This document shows, piece by piece, positions 21,601-31,812 of a DNA stretch of 64,000 nt. This stretch comes from Lepidurus packardi. Lineage: Eukaryota; Arthropoda; Branchiopoda; Notostraca; Triopsidae. A model generated the notes under the pieces. The model had not been told where the DNA came from. It worked only from the letters and a program-made list of their open reading frames with translations, and did no database searches. The stretch lies in NCBI GenBank assembly GCA_023053545.1, contig JAKZAN010000004.1:10850001-10914000 (forward strand). Direction: 5' to 3'. Within the stretch, counting starts at the first letter, position 1. Every line of letters starts with the position of its first letter. The position numbers and the translations under genes are program-made.

Positions 21601-23203
21601 AACATCTCTCAAAGCTGCGCCCACATCGCGAGTAGTAACGCTCGAAGGTAACTGCAACCCATTTATTGCGTCTTCCCACACGGTTCTGTGATTACCAATC
21701 GCCAGTAAGGGCATTATTTCCTGAACGTAAGGAGTTTGATCGTCGCCCGAGTAAGTACCAATTCCAAGCTTTTGAGTTGGGTCCAAACCATCGACTAGTT
21801 TCAAGAGCGCTGCTTTTATGTTCAGTAAGTACTATCAAATGAAGTTGAATTACAACAAACTAGCTATGGTTTTAGTTAGTAATACCGAAGCGGAAGCAGG
21901 TTTAGCCATATCAAGTAATGCGTAAACAGCTGGAAGCTGTGCAGTAGATTCAGTAGTTGGAATCTTTGTCAACTCAGTACTTGGAAACATTGTAGGTTCA
22001 GTGGTTAAAAGATCCGGTGTGACAAAGAGGTCCATGGTTCCTGACAATTCTTTGTCATCACAAGTATCGCATTTGATATCGTAACCCCAGGCTCCGGCTT
22101 CCTAATTAAAGCTTGTTTTAATAGATAGACCAACAAAAGCTTTAGAAACGTGTTACAGCATCATTGATTTCTAGTGCCCAGACACCTAAAGTGCACTGGT
22201 AGATAGGAGTTATTCCCAAATTCCAATTGCATGTCTTGGTGGTCAAGGAATACGGATCGCCTCCTGGACTTGTGAAAGTTAACGTTAAATTGTTGACAAC
22301 ACTGCTCTGAAGTACTACAGAGACCGGTCCCGGGTTAGACAACTCGAAACGTTTAGTTTCTGCATCACTAAGATCAACGTCTTTTGCCAGTGCCTTAAAA
22401 AGATAATTTTGAATGAGCTTCAAATCTATAGACACGAGTTGAAAAGAACGCATTACCTTCTTATAGATGGGAAGAGGGGATGAAGCGAGTTGTATTACTG
22501 CGCTACTTGCATTCGTGAAAGTGCTAGCTGTAGTCGAAAGTCCAATGAAATAATTTCCTCCAGAATTTAAAGTGATACGCTGCAGGAATGCTGTCCGTAC
22601 AGCATAGGTAACTTGTAAAGTCGTCAGCCTGATATTATTATCAAGTAACAGTTTTAGTGAGTCCATTTCCGAATTAGTCCCTTCATTGGGTGCATAGACG
22701 CCAGATAAGAAAATGACACTTCCCACGTCGACAAACGGCTTTAGTTTAGGTACAACATCTCTCAAAGCTGCGCCCACATCGCGAGTACTAAAGCTGAAAG
22801 ATAACTGCAACCCATATATTGCATCCTCCCACACGGATCTGTGATTACCAATCACCAGTAAGGGCATTATTTCCTGAACGTAAGGAGTTTGATCGTCGCC
22901 CGCGTAAGTACCAATTCCAAGCATTTGAGTTGGGTCCAAACCATCGACTAGTTCCAAGAGCGCGGCTTTTATGTTCGCTAAGTACTATCAAATGAAGTTG
23001 AATTACAACAAACTAGCTATGGTTTTAGTTAGTAATACCGAACCGGAAGCAGGTTTAGCCATATCAAGTAATGCATAAACAGCTGGAAGCTGTGCACTTT
23101 CTGCGAAAGCATCACTGTAGGCACTACTCTCTATCGAGGCACCTTCTTCTGCAAAGACAGTCAAAACTGTCAAAACCACAACAGAAAACCGTATGTTAGC
23201 CAT
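18601..23203 (-). CDS. CLCA-like membrane protein with three tandem VWA units and a mucin stalk
   Basis: Eight exons: 23203-23014, 22965-22157, 22101-21861, 21812-21004, 20948-20708, 20659-19851, 19795-19003, 18944-18601; 4236 nt, 1411 residues. Signal peptide MANIRFSVVVLTVLTVFA. Each 350-residue unit reads AVYALLDMAKPAS, LGIGTYSGDDQTPYVQE, GSVIFLSGVY, NSGGNYFIGLS, then a beta-rich region ending GAW(G/S)YDIKC. This order resembles the VWA plus following domain of CLCA chloride-channel regulators. Units are followed by about 35 Thr/Pro/Glu repeats (TTEPTTIPTTEPTTVPTTE), a transmembrane helix (FIGGVTAGCILLVILVVLIV) and a 70-residue tail. The metal site (normally DxSxS) is DMAKP, so probably non-functional. 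Introns are only 48 and 55 bp. The CLCA relationship is my inference; the architecture is read directly. Confidence 0.9.
19023..19700 (-). repeat. Minisatellite encoding a Thr/Pro mucin-like stalk
   Basis: In-frame repeats of about 30 bp (GTAGGTTCAGTNGTNGGAAT-type on the plus strand) encode TTEPTTIP/TTEPTTVP units in exon 7. Dense Thr/Ser predicts heavy O-glycosylation. The plus strand also stays open (GSVVGIVVGSV-type frame); this is a mirror of the repeat, not a gene. Confidence 0.85.
19851..23013 (-). repeat. Tandem 1153-bp gene-internal duplications
   Basis: Equivalent exon ends recur at 19851/21004/22157, 20659/21812/22965, and 20708/21861/23014, always 1153 bp apart. Two exons and two introns are therefore repeated with no net length change. 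Confidence 0.93.
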
Positions 23204-24825
23204 GATGACACATGAAAAGAATACTACATCCAAGCTGCTCACGTTCAGCTTTATGTCATGGAGAGGCCAATCGGGACCTAATCATATCGCTGATAAGGAA
23301 CAGAAGAAGCTGATAGACTAAGTAAAAGAAGAATGTCTATAGCACGATTATCGTCCCCTAATTCTGAATTCTGGGGAAATAGTTCTTGCCGTAATCACTT
23401 CGGTCATAAAGGAAACGTCTCGAGAAAACCTTCAACTGATACAACCATAAAAAAGGTGTAAACTCATAACTCTAACTCAAACTAAACTCATAAACTCATA
23501 AAAAGGTGTAAACTCATATCGTAATACATCAGGCTATCTTTTCATAGATAGTAGAAATGCAGTTTAATTCAACTCGTCAGATTCATTTACCAAATGCAAC
23601 ACGACATACTTCCGCTGATAGGATCTAATACATATATCTCTAATCATCCAACACAACTTTCCTGAATTCCTTTCATAAACATTCCTTCCATAAACATTCC
23701 AAATCTTCTTTCTGAATAAAAAAAAGTAAGGGAAAAATTCTTAGATCATTTTATAGCTCCCCAAGTTCCAAGTTTCAAAACTCCTGGTTTTCAAACAAGG
23801 TAATCTGTTACACTGCCCCCCCCCAAAAAAAAAAATCTTCAACTATTTTAGTTTCTAGAATCCAGACTTCCAAAACACGGCAATCTGCTACTCTACATTC
23901 ATAGAAAAAATAGGATACAGTTTCTCTCGTATTCGAATTCCAACGTTCTCTTTCTTATAACAAACTAGGCCAAACTAGAACAAACTAGAAAAAAAAGTTT
24001 CTTTCCAAGAAGTATAGAGTGTAAAATAACATCAAATACCAGTTACGGTATAAAAAATGCGCCCCTATTAAATAAGATTTCTGGTTCCAGCTTTTCGTGT
24101 TTAACGAGTCAACACAAAACATGTCAGTTATGCATAAATAAGGGAACAAAAATAACCAACGACCCTTAGAATTCCTGCCTGTTTTTGTAAAAAAAAAAAA
24201 TTAAAAACTCAATTTTGGCATTCTAGAAAGCAAAGGTGTATTCGTCGCTGGAACAGGTTAGCGTCCACGATGGCCGAGTGACACAATCTTAAATTAGTCT
24301 TATGAAATACTACAAGTCGGATGAATATCACAGGCAAAGCGTTCCGAACTCGCTTTATAACGCTTCCTCAGTACTAACCCAATCTAAAACACGGTAATAA
24401 AGCCTAAAGGATCGTATTACATAATCCTTTTTTATCGCAATTAAGGAAAAAAGAAAACCGGTTTCACCGTAATGGTTTTTAGATCCGTCCTGAAGACATT
24501 TGCTATGACGTAAAATAGTCTAGACTCTGCTACAAAAAACTCTCACAAGTCCTTTGACGAAAGTGCGGAGCCTACTCCACTAAATAATTAATTACTCCGT
24601 CAGCAGGAATAAATGAAATAAGGGGTTTTCAGTCAGAACATGTAATTAGGTCTGTTCTACATCATTTTTTTCATTTTGAAACCTTACCAATTTTTTTTCC
24701 CAATTTAATAGGGGCTTGAGCATAGCTCGTTGCCTCTTCTTTATTGACTATTTCTTATTGATACACAGGCTTTCGTACCAGGTAGAAAGCCTGGTACCAA
24801 TTTAATGCGCGTAAGGAATTCATGC
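23204..24825. other. Intergenic region
   Basis: AT-rich with poly-A and poly-C runs, short AAAGGTGTAAACTCATAA repeats (about 23450-23520) and no recognisable gene. Confidence 0.6.
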
Positions 24826-25477
24826 AAATCGTATTTCCTTCCATTTTATTTCAGCCTGTTAATACTTCATAACAGTTGTGACCACAGTATAGAGGTTTAC
24901 TTTAACCTATTTACGATAAATGTGACAGTTGTTGACGGTTCTTAAAAATCCTAACCAGTACAAGGTATTCAGTTTCCTGCCTGACCGTTATATTGTGAAT
25001 GGCAGCACAATTTTTCATCGTAATTTCATGAACTTGAAACCAAGAAAAATAAAAAACAAAACAGAAAGAGAGAATTCAAATATTCTTTTTTTAAAGCATC
25101 TTAATAATGAAACCCATAAAACCATATCGTATGCAACATTATAGAGAAAAAATCGACCCTGTAAACATCAGCAAACTGATTTACAAGAGAGACTAATATG
25201 GGAGCAACAAGTAGCAACAGTGAATATAGCGACAATGAACTTCGACACATTTTCAAACGGCGACAACAACGAAAATTAGAGGCTGTACAAGGCAACAAAG
25301 GCACGTGCTGTCCAAAATCAAACAATTAGATGGGCACGCCGTTCGCATCTCTGCAATTTTGTGCGAGGTACACTTGACGCCATTCCGCAAGGATTAATGT
25401 GGGAGCAATAAGAAGCAATAGTGAATAATAGCGACTGTGAACTTCAATACAACTTTAAGCGGGGACAAAAACGAAAA

Positions 25478-25690
25478 CTACTGAGGCTGCCAAAGGCAGT
25501 TAAGGCACGTATTGTGAGAAATTAAAGAATCAGATGGGAACGCCTTGCATCTCACAACTTTCTGCGAGGTACACTTGGCGCAACTCCGGTTGCTATCCCT
25601 GAGTAGGAAACCAGGAGGACAGGAGGGTGTGGATCCTTTGGGAGCATTACAATTGGGATCAGTAACGTGCGGCGTGATCCGGCAATAAGT
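25478..25690 (-). pseudogene. Relic of the cysteine-rich family, 3' half only
   Basis: Encodes NAPKGSTPSCPPGF, SCAKCTSQK and TCLNC, aligning with the C-terminal half of the gene at 27627-28100. It lacks the signal-peptide half and the central CPxxC pair. A still more decayed 3' piece lies at about 25230-25390. Confidence 0.65.
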
Positions 25691-25751
25691 AGCAATTGTG
25701 AGTAGCGACGTTGAACTTCGACACACCTTTAAACGGGGACAACGACTAAAA

Positions 25752-26186
25752 CTACACAGGCTGTACAATGCAACAACGGCACGTTCTGCGAGAAATGGAA
25801 CAATGAGATGGACACGCCGTTTCCATCTCCGCAATTTTCTGCCTAGTACACTGGACGCAATTCTTTTTGGTAGAGCTGAGTTGGAAACCAGGAGGACATA
25901 CTTGTTGTGCGGACGGTGGACTCCGTTCGGTTTCTTTGGTTGCATTAAAAGGCCGACCAGGACCATACGGGTAATTTGTTACTGGTATCCTGCCAACAAA
26001 TCCTTTTACACAACCATATCCGTCGTTGGTCTCATACTCTGGAGGATCAGAAAGGCCAGGGAAACCGAACGAGTCTTGTAGAGAACGTTCTGGACGGTAA
26101 TTATCCAATTGAAGCTCCGCATGGGTCAAATTGCAGAACAGAGCCCACAGTGCTAGGATAATAACTCTCCAATACGAAATTACCAT
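25752..26186 (-). CDS. Small secreted cysteine-rich protein, member A
   Basis: Single exon, 144 residues. ATG at 26186 matches the start of member B; the open frame upstream of it has no ATG. Signal peptide MVISYWRVIILALWALFCNL with likely cleavage after THA. A Pro/Gly-rich spacer is followed by a C-terminal module: CPPGFQLSSTKKNCVQC, eleven residues, then CPSHCSISRRTCRCC. That gives eight cysteines in the order C, CxxC, CxxxC, CxCC. The two spacer cysteines of member B (NCPHRPGC) are both absent here (NYPYGPGR). I recognise no family. Secretion and disulfide bonding are inferred; function is unknown. Confidence 0.8.
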   Translation of the reverse strand: MVISYWRVIILALWALFCNLTHAELQLDNYRPERSLQDSFGFPGLSDPPEYETNDGYGCVKGFVGRIPVTNYPYGPGRPFNATKETERSPPSAQQVCPPGFQLSSTKKNCVQCTRQKIAEMETACPSHCSISRRTCRCCIVQPV

Positions 26187-26550
26187 GGCTGAAGTGTGAT
26201 ACACGAAGTTATGAAACTGTGATGAAGTGCTGAAAGAATGCTTAGACCTCTTATCGTTAGAACGATTGTCACCCAACTACAACGCAAGAAAGCGGAAGTC
26301 GGGGACGCAAGTGTTCAGCCCAGAATTGGCAAAAAAAAGTACTTAGCATATTTTAGTGAGTGTGGGTTAGTCACATCAAGGTTAAACACGACTGTACAGA
26401 GTAAAGGAAGTCTGTATCGTCGGCTTTAACTTTTGGGGTGAAGCTCAAAACGTCAAAATTCAACTCATCCTGTTCTTTTGCAGATATTATTTTTGAATAC
26501 AGAAGTTTCTTACGCACTGCGTACAGTCGTGCACCAAACACTTGATATAG

Positions 26551-26568
26551 TAATTAGTTAGTCGATGA
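26551..26568. promoter_or_regulatory. Conserved upstream motif of member A
   Basis: TAATTAGTTAGTCGATGA, present at the equivalent place upstream of member B (28465-28482) and near the relic at 31236-31253. Candidate promoter element; binding factor unknown. Confidence 0.4.
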
Positions 26569-27626
26569 AACGAATCACGAAAACTTAGTGTGACTAAAAA
26601 CTTCGAAGTTTGGGTTATTTCACAATTGCAAGGCAGAGTCTGCTATGAGCTGTTCGGAGGTACTTTAAAGGCACGACTAATACAGTTTTACAAGAAAAAA
26701 AATTCAAATGCTTCTGACGCAATCGATGAGACCAATGGGGGCGATTTTATTCTCATAAATTGGTATTTTCCGGGAAAATTACAAATACAGCTGTGCAGGA
26801 AAAACAGGATACAAAAAGAGGGGAAGTACAGCTTGTAAGGAGTTTGCCAAGCCGACCTTCGCTGGGATTCGGTTCAACTATACTTCAAACCCGGACGTCT
26901 AATTAAGGAAAGAAAATACATGGAAACAATAGCAAAAGCAAATGTTACGTCAATCCGTATGGATCAGGTTCGAACTAGCGACTGACACCTTTCTTTAGTA
27001 AGTATTGTACCATCAAACGATAATCAAATAACCATCAACAGTCTGACAGTCTAACCATCAACAGTCAATCGTATTTCCTTCCATTTTATTTCAGCCTGTA
27101 AATAGTTCATAACAGTTGTGACCACAATATAGAGGTTTACTTTAACCTATTTACGGTAGTTGTGACAGTTGTTGACAGTTGGTAAAAATCCTAACCATAA
27201 TCTTCTCATAACCGTAATCTTCTTCCCGACTGGGCATCATTCTGTGGAGTACACCGAAGTCCTCTTGTCGAGTCGTTCTTGTATCTACTTCCCCAAGAAA
27301 TACCGTCCTGGTCAGTATGTGAAAGCGAATGACAATTTACTGCAATAGTTCCGAATCACACCGGGATTTCAGAACTATAAAGGATACGCTACTTAAAAAA
27401 AAAATAGGATCTCATAGTGCAATACAGGATGTTAAACCCAAACTTCGGAAGTTTGGGTTATTTCATAATTACAGGGCTGTATCGTATGCAACAGGAGAAA
27501 ATATCGACCCTGTAAGCAACAGCAACAAACTGATACACAAGAGAGACGAATAAGGAACAATAAGTAGCAATTGTGAGTAGCGACGTTGAACTTCGACACA
27601 CCTTTAAACGGGGACAACGACTAAAA

Positions 27627-28100
27627 CTACACAGGCTGTACAATGCAACAACGGCACGTTCTGCGAGAAATGGAACAATGAGATGGACACGGCGTTTCCA
27701 TCACCGCAATTTTCTGCGAAATACACTGGACGCAATTCCTGTTGGTAGAGCTGAGTTTGAAACCAGGAGGACATACTTGTTGTGCGGACAGTGGACTCAG
27801 CGTGGATCCTTTGGGAGCATTAAAACCGCGGTCGCTCTCCCGAGGACAACCAGGACGATGCGGGCAATTTCTTACTGGTATCTTGTCAAAAATTCCAGGC
27901 ATTCCTTGTTTCCCTGAATCACCAGTGCCATATCTGTCGTTGCTGTTATACCCTGGAGGACCAGAACGGCCAGGGAAACCGAATGAGCCTTGTGGCGAAC
28001 GTTCTGGACGGTAATGATCCAATTGAAGCTCCGCATGCGTCAAATTGCAGAACAGAGCCCACAGTGCTAGGATAATAACTCTCCAATACGAAATTAACAT
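27627..28100 (-). CDS. Small secreted cysteine-rich protein, member B
   Basis: Single exon, 157 residues, close paralogue of member A. Signal peptide MLISYWRVIILALWALFCNL. The spacer is longer by 13 residues (GDSGKQGMPGIF region) and contains a cysteine pair, NCPHRPGC. The C-terminal module has CPPGFKLSSTNRNCVQC and then CPSHCSISRRTCRCC. The upstream 300 bp are nearly the same as for member A, so the two are probably co-regulated. Function unknown. Confidence 0.8.
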   Translation of the reverse strand: MLISYWRVIILALWALFCNLTHAELQLDHYRPERSPQGSFGFPGRSGPPGYNSNDRYGTGDSGKQGMPGIFDKIPVRNCPHRPGCPRESDRGFNAPKGSTLSPLSAQQVCPPGFKLSSTNRNCVQCISQKIAVMETPCPSHCSISRRTCRCCIVQPV

Positions 28101-28464
28101 GGCTGAAGTGTGATACACGAAGTTATGAAACTGTGATGATGTGCTGAAAGAATGCTTAGACCTCTTATCGTTAGAACGATTGTCACCCAACTACAACGCA
28201 AGAAAGCGGAAGTCGGGGAAGTAAGTGTTCAGCCCAGAATTGGTAAAACAAAATACTTAGCATACTTTAGTGTGTGTGGGTTAGTCACTTCAAGCTTAAA
28301 CACGACTGAGCAGAGTCAAGGAAGTCGGTATCGTCGGCTTTAACGTTTGGGGTGAAGCTCAAAACCGCAAAATTCAACTCATCCTGTTCTTTTGCCGATA
28401 TTATTTTTGAATACAGAAGTTTCTTACGCACTGCGTACAATCGTGCACCAAACACTGGATATAG

Positions 28465-28482
28465 TAATTAGTTAGTCGATGA
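28465..28482. promoter_or_regulatory. Conserved upstream motif of member B
   Basis: Same 18-base motif as at 26551-26568, about 365 bp upstream of the ATG. Confidence 0.4.
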
Positions 28483-28950
28483 AAAGAATCACGAACATTT
28501 AATGTGACTAAAAAGTTTGAAGTTTGGGTTATTTCACAATTGCAAGGCAGAGTCTGCTATGAGCTGTTCGGAGGTACTTTAAAGGCACGACTAATACAGT
28601 TTTACAAGGAAAAAAACATTCAAATGCTTCTGACGCAATCGATGAGACCAATGGGGCGATTTTGTTATCAGAAATTGGTATTTTCCGGGAAAATTACAAA
28701 TACAGCTGTGCAGGAAAAACAGGGTACAAAAAGAGGGGAAGTCCAGCTTGTAAGGAGTTTGCCAACCTGATCTTCGCTGGGATTCGGTTCAACTATACTT
28801 CAAACCATGACGTCTAATTAAGGAAAGAAAATATATGGAAAAAATAGAAAAAGCAAATGTTAGGTCAATCCGTATGGATCCGGTGCGATTTAGCGGCTAA
28901 CACCTTTCTTTAGTAAGTACTGTACCATCAAACGTTAATCGAATAACCAT

Positions 28951-29954
28951 CAACAGTCTGACTAGATTTTCCGGTAACTGATCGATGTAAGGAAACCTCA
29001 GTTTGTAATCTAGTAATATTTTACGTACGTTTTTGCCTTTCGTTAGCCTTTCCTTTATTAGACTTGCATTTGCAAAGCACCCAGGAGGCAAAGTTTTTAA
29101 AACAATACAAAAATCAAAATGTAAAAAGCGACTTCGAAATTAATACCCAGTAGTAGGTACAGACAGCGCCGCTTTGTGGGATTTATTTCAGCCATTTTTT
29201 GGGTGTTATGCTCCTCTGAATGGGTATTTTTGTTGTTGTTGTTGGGGGTCGACATTTCAAAAACAGTAAGGTTAAATATCTAACTTCCGTATTAATATAT
29301 ACAGTAAATACCCCGACTTACGCAGTTCCTGATCTTGACTGAAGCAGTTTTATTTTTGCACAGTTTACTGCTATGCAGGATGTGAATATCAATGCCATAC
29401 GTCTAGTTTTTCCTTCTCAGCCTCGCAATGAGATTTTTCCTAAAGAATTCTTAGCTTATTTCATTACTTTATGTAGCGGTTGAGGGTGGCAACACTGCCT
29501 GCGGCAACCCTGCCGCCCGCTAGCTTCAGTGTACCCCGGCTTACACTGTACCCGACTTACGCGGTTCCCGTCGGTCCCACCTATCGCGTTACTTCGGGGT
29601 ACTACGGTACATACATTTAACATTTTAGTCGCAAGAAATGAGAGAATGTAAAAGCTGATAGATGGGACCTAATTTTTTTTTATAGTTTGAAAATAGCAAG
29701 TTTGGGGATATACCTTTCTTAGGATTGAATCCCCTTTAAAATGTAGTATTAAATTTTAAAGTATTAAAAACACCCTTAGCTGGTGCCCCCGCTCTTGCTT
29801 TTTTTCCTCCTAGAAAGGGGGGAACTGTTACGAGACAAGAAACGATGCAAGTTCTTCAAAGTTTCGCTAAAACTGAACTGAAATGTATATACGGTGATGT
29901 TGAACAGTAAAGATGCTTACACAAAAGTCAACAACGAAAGCTTTTCGAATTAAA
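28951..29954. other. Spacer between members B and D
   Basis: Contains GTACCCGACTTACGCGGTTCC-like repeats (29310-29560) that look transposon-derived, and a minus-strand open stretch at 28897-29091 I cannot assign. No convincing gene. Confidence 0.5.
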
Positions 29955-30367
29955 CTAAGGTGTCCTTGTAATGCAGCACCTGCATTGATTACGAAAAATG
30001 TTACAATTCGGCGGACACGTAGCCGTGGATCTCAAAGGTCTAGTAGTGCATATAACACAAAGTCCGGATTGGCTAGTGGTAGAACCAGGAGGGCATCTTG
30101 AAGGAACTACCCGACGTTTAGTACCTCCTCCAGTATTGAATGGATTGTCTTGATGACAACCGGACGGGTACGGGCAGCTAAGCTTACGTACTACATTCGC
30201 AAATGAAGGTCCGTCAACCTCTGTTCTGCTTCTGGATTGATTTCCATCAATAGAGCTCATGCTTACTAGCACAGAAGCCAGTATTATTGCAAGTGTAATC
30301 TATCACGTTCCCAAATGTAGTAAGCATTATAACAAGGAATTTAAGGGAATTTTACCCAACGAAACAT
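29955..30367 (-). CDS. Small secreted cysteine-rich protein, member D
   Basis: Two exons, 30367-30356 and 30299-29955, with a 56-bp intron; 118 residues. Splicing joins MFRW to ITLAIILASVLVSMSS, giving a good signal peptide. The mature part has LSCPYPSGC and then the module CPPGSTTSQSGLCVIC, eleven residues, CPPNCNIFRNQCRCC. The cysteine order is the same as in member B, but little else is conserved. So this is an older duplicate that kept the fold-defining residues. The intron in the signal-peptide codons is absent from A and B. Confidence 0.78.
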
Positions 30368-30699
30368 TGCGCTTAGTCTGCTATCAACTGTTCGGATCAA
30401 ATAAAGGACACGGTGAGTACAGTTTTACGAGGAAAAACGGAATACAAAACGAGGGGAAGACCAGCTTGCAAGGTGTTGGCCAACCGGAATTTGCCTTGGA
30501 TTCAGTTCAACTCCTTCAAACACAGACGCCTTGGCTATCAAGAGGCCAATCGGGCCCTAATCATAGTGCTGATAACGAACAGAAACTGATAGATTAAGGA
30601 AAAATAGGACGTCTATAGCACGATTTTCGTCTCTCTGCCGAATACAAATACTATACTGGTGTTACACTGAATACTGTACTAGTGATGGCACGTGCACAA

Positions 30700-30840
30700 T
30701 ACTTCTACGTGGTTAAAGGAAACGGGTAGGCCTTGTGCAGAACGTTCTGGTGGGTAATTACCCCATAGCGTCTCTGCACGGGTCAAATTGCTGAACAGAG
30801 TACACAGTGCTAGGACCAGAACGCTCCAATACGGAATTAA
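30700..30840 (-). pseudogene. Relic of the cysteine-rich family, signal-peptide half
   Basis: Reads IPYWSVLVLALCTLFSNL then TRAETLW and YPPERSAQG, aligned with ISYWRVIILALWALFCNL and YRPERSPQG of member B. The initiator ATG is changed (ATC ATT). Homology continues through the upstream region to about 31250. No cysteine module follows in frame. Confidence 0.7.
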
Positions 30841-31235
30841 TGATTGAAGTGTGGTGCACTAAGCTAAAGAACTGTGACACATTTTCCGAAAGAATGCTAA
30901 GACCTCTTATCGTTAGGATTGTCACGTGACTACAACGCTAGAAACTGAAAGCCGGGGCGCAAGTGTCCAGCCAAGAATTGGCAGAAAAAGCTTGGTCTGC
31001 GTACTTTGGTAAGTGTGTGGGCTAGTCAGCACTTCAAGGTTGAACAAGTTTTTTGGCAGACTAAAGGAAGTCGGGGTTTAAACCGGTATCGTCGACCTCA
31101 ACGTTTGGGGTGTGGGTACAGGACCGCAGATCACAACCGGAAAATCCAACTCGATCTCTTCTTTTCCCATTCTTTTTTAAATATAGAAGTTTATTATATA
31201 ATGCAATGAAATCAGGTACCAGATACTTTACATAA

Positions 31236-31253
31236 TAATTAGTTAGTCGATGA
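31236..31253. promoter_or_regulatory. Conserved upstream motif near the relic
   Basis: TAATTAGTTAGTCGATGA, identical to the motifs at 26551-26568 and 28465-28482. Confidence 0.4.
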
Positions 31254-31365
31254 CAAGTCAATCATGAAGATTTAATGGGATTGGTTACTGAATTTTTACA
31301 GAGTAAGCTTATGGGACAATATAGTTAATAACCAATGGTAAGCATCTTTACGCCTTGTTTTCTGT

Positions 31366-31812
31366 TTAATTAAGGCTATTACTGCGGTTAGGAAGTGGAG
31401 AAGCTCGACAACAAAAGCAATCGGTGATGGTCAAAGAGTAGCAGCCGGGTTTACAGTTATTCCCGCGTGAAAACCGCCAAGGAACGCGTTCTTGGTGGCA
31501 GAAAACGCACGAATTACCCAATTCGACAGCTTGGTTCGGGCAAGGATCGCTTTTCTGGCGCCGAGACGCTTTTTTCTTACGGTACAAGCTCCGGTACCAG
31601 CCCACAACGTGTTCTTTCCGTACGTTGGGTACGTAGCGATATATTGTCATGTCGTCTTGCCCTACCTCGCCGATTGTTGCACTATTGTTGCACAAAACCG
31701 CACCAAAAATCGTAAGGAAAACCGTAAGAAAAATCAGGCAGCTTTTCTGAAATAAACCTCTTGCTATTTCAACCGTTTCTTAGCAATATTAGAAAATAAT
31801 AAAATGTACCAT
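31366..31812 (-). CDS. Small secreted cysteine-rich protein, member E
   Basis: Two exons, 31812-31810 (only the ATG is coding) and 31746-31366; 63-bp intron; 127 residues. Splicing gives signal peptide MKSCLIFLTVFLTIFGAVL. The module is CPNQAVELGNSCVFC, then NCKPGCYSLTITDCFCC, again C, CxxC, CxxxC, CxCC, without the CPPG glycine. A basic stretch (YRKKKASRRQK) precedes it and could be a processing site. Most diverged member; function unknown. Confidence 0.72.

Larger units (their letters stand above)
24826..28950 (-). repeat. Tandem duplication units of the cysteine-rich cluster
   Basis: The block AATCGTATTTCCTTCCATTT at 24826 recurs at 27066 with about 130 bp of near-identical sequence after it. 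Sequences upstream of the two genes match at an offset of 1914 bp and downstream at 1875 bp; the 39-bp difference is an in-frame insertion in the second gene. Unit 1 is about 24826-27065; unit 2 about 27066-28950. Confidence 0.8.

Noticed and set aside
28897..29091. Minus frame with PPGCFANASL considered as another cysteine-rich member
   Set aside because: Only one cysteine of the module is present, with no CxxC or CxCC; it may be an unrelated fragment.
29310..29560. GTACCCGACTTACGCGGTTCC repeats considered as a tRNA or CRISPR-like array
   Set aside because: No cloverleaf, no regular spacing, and a eukaryotic setting. More likely transposon debris.
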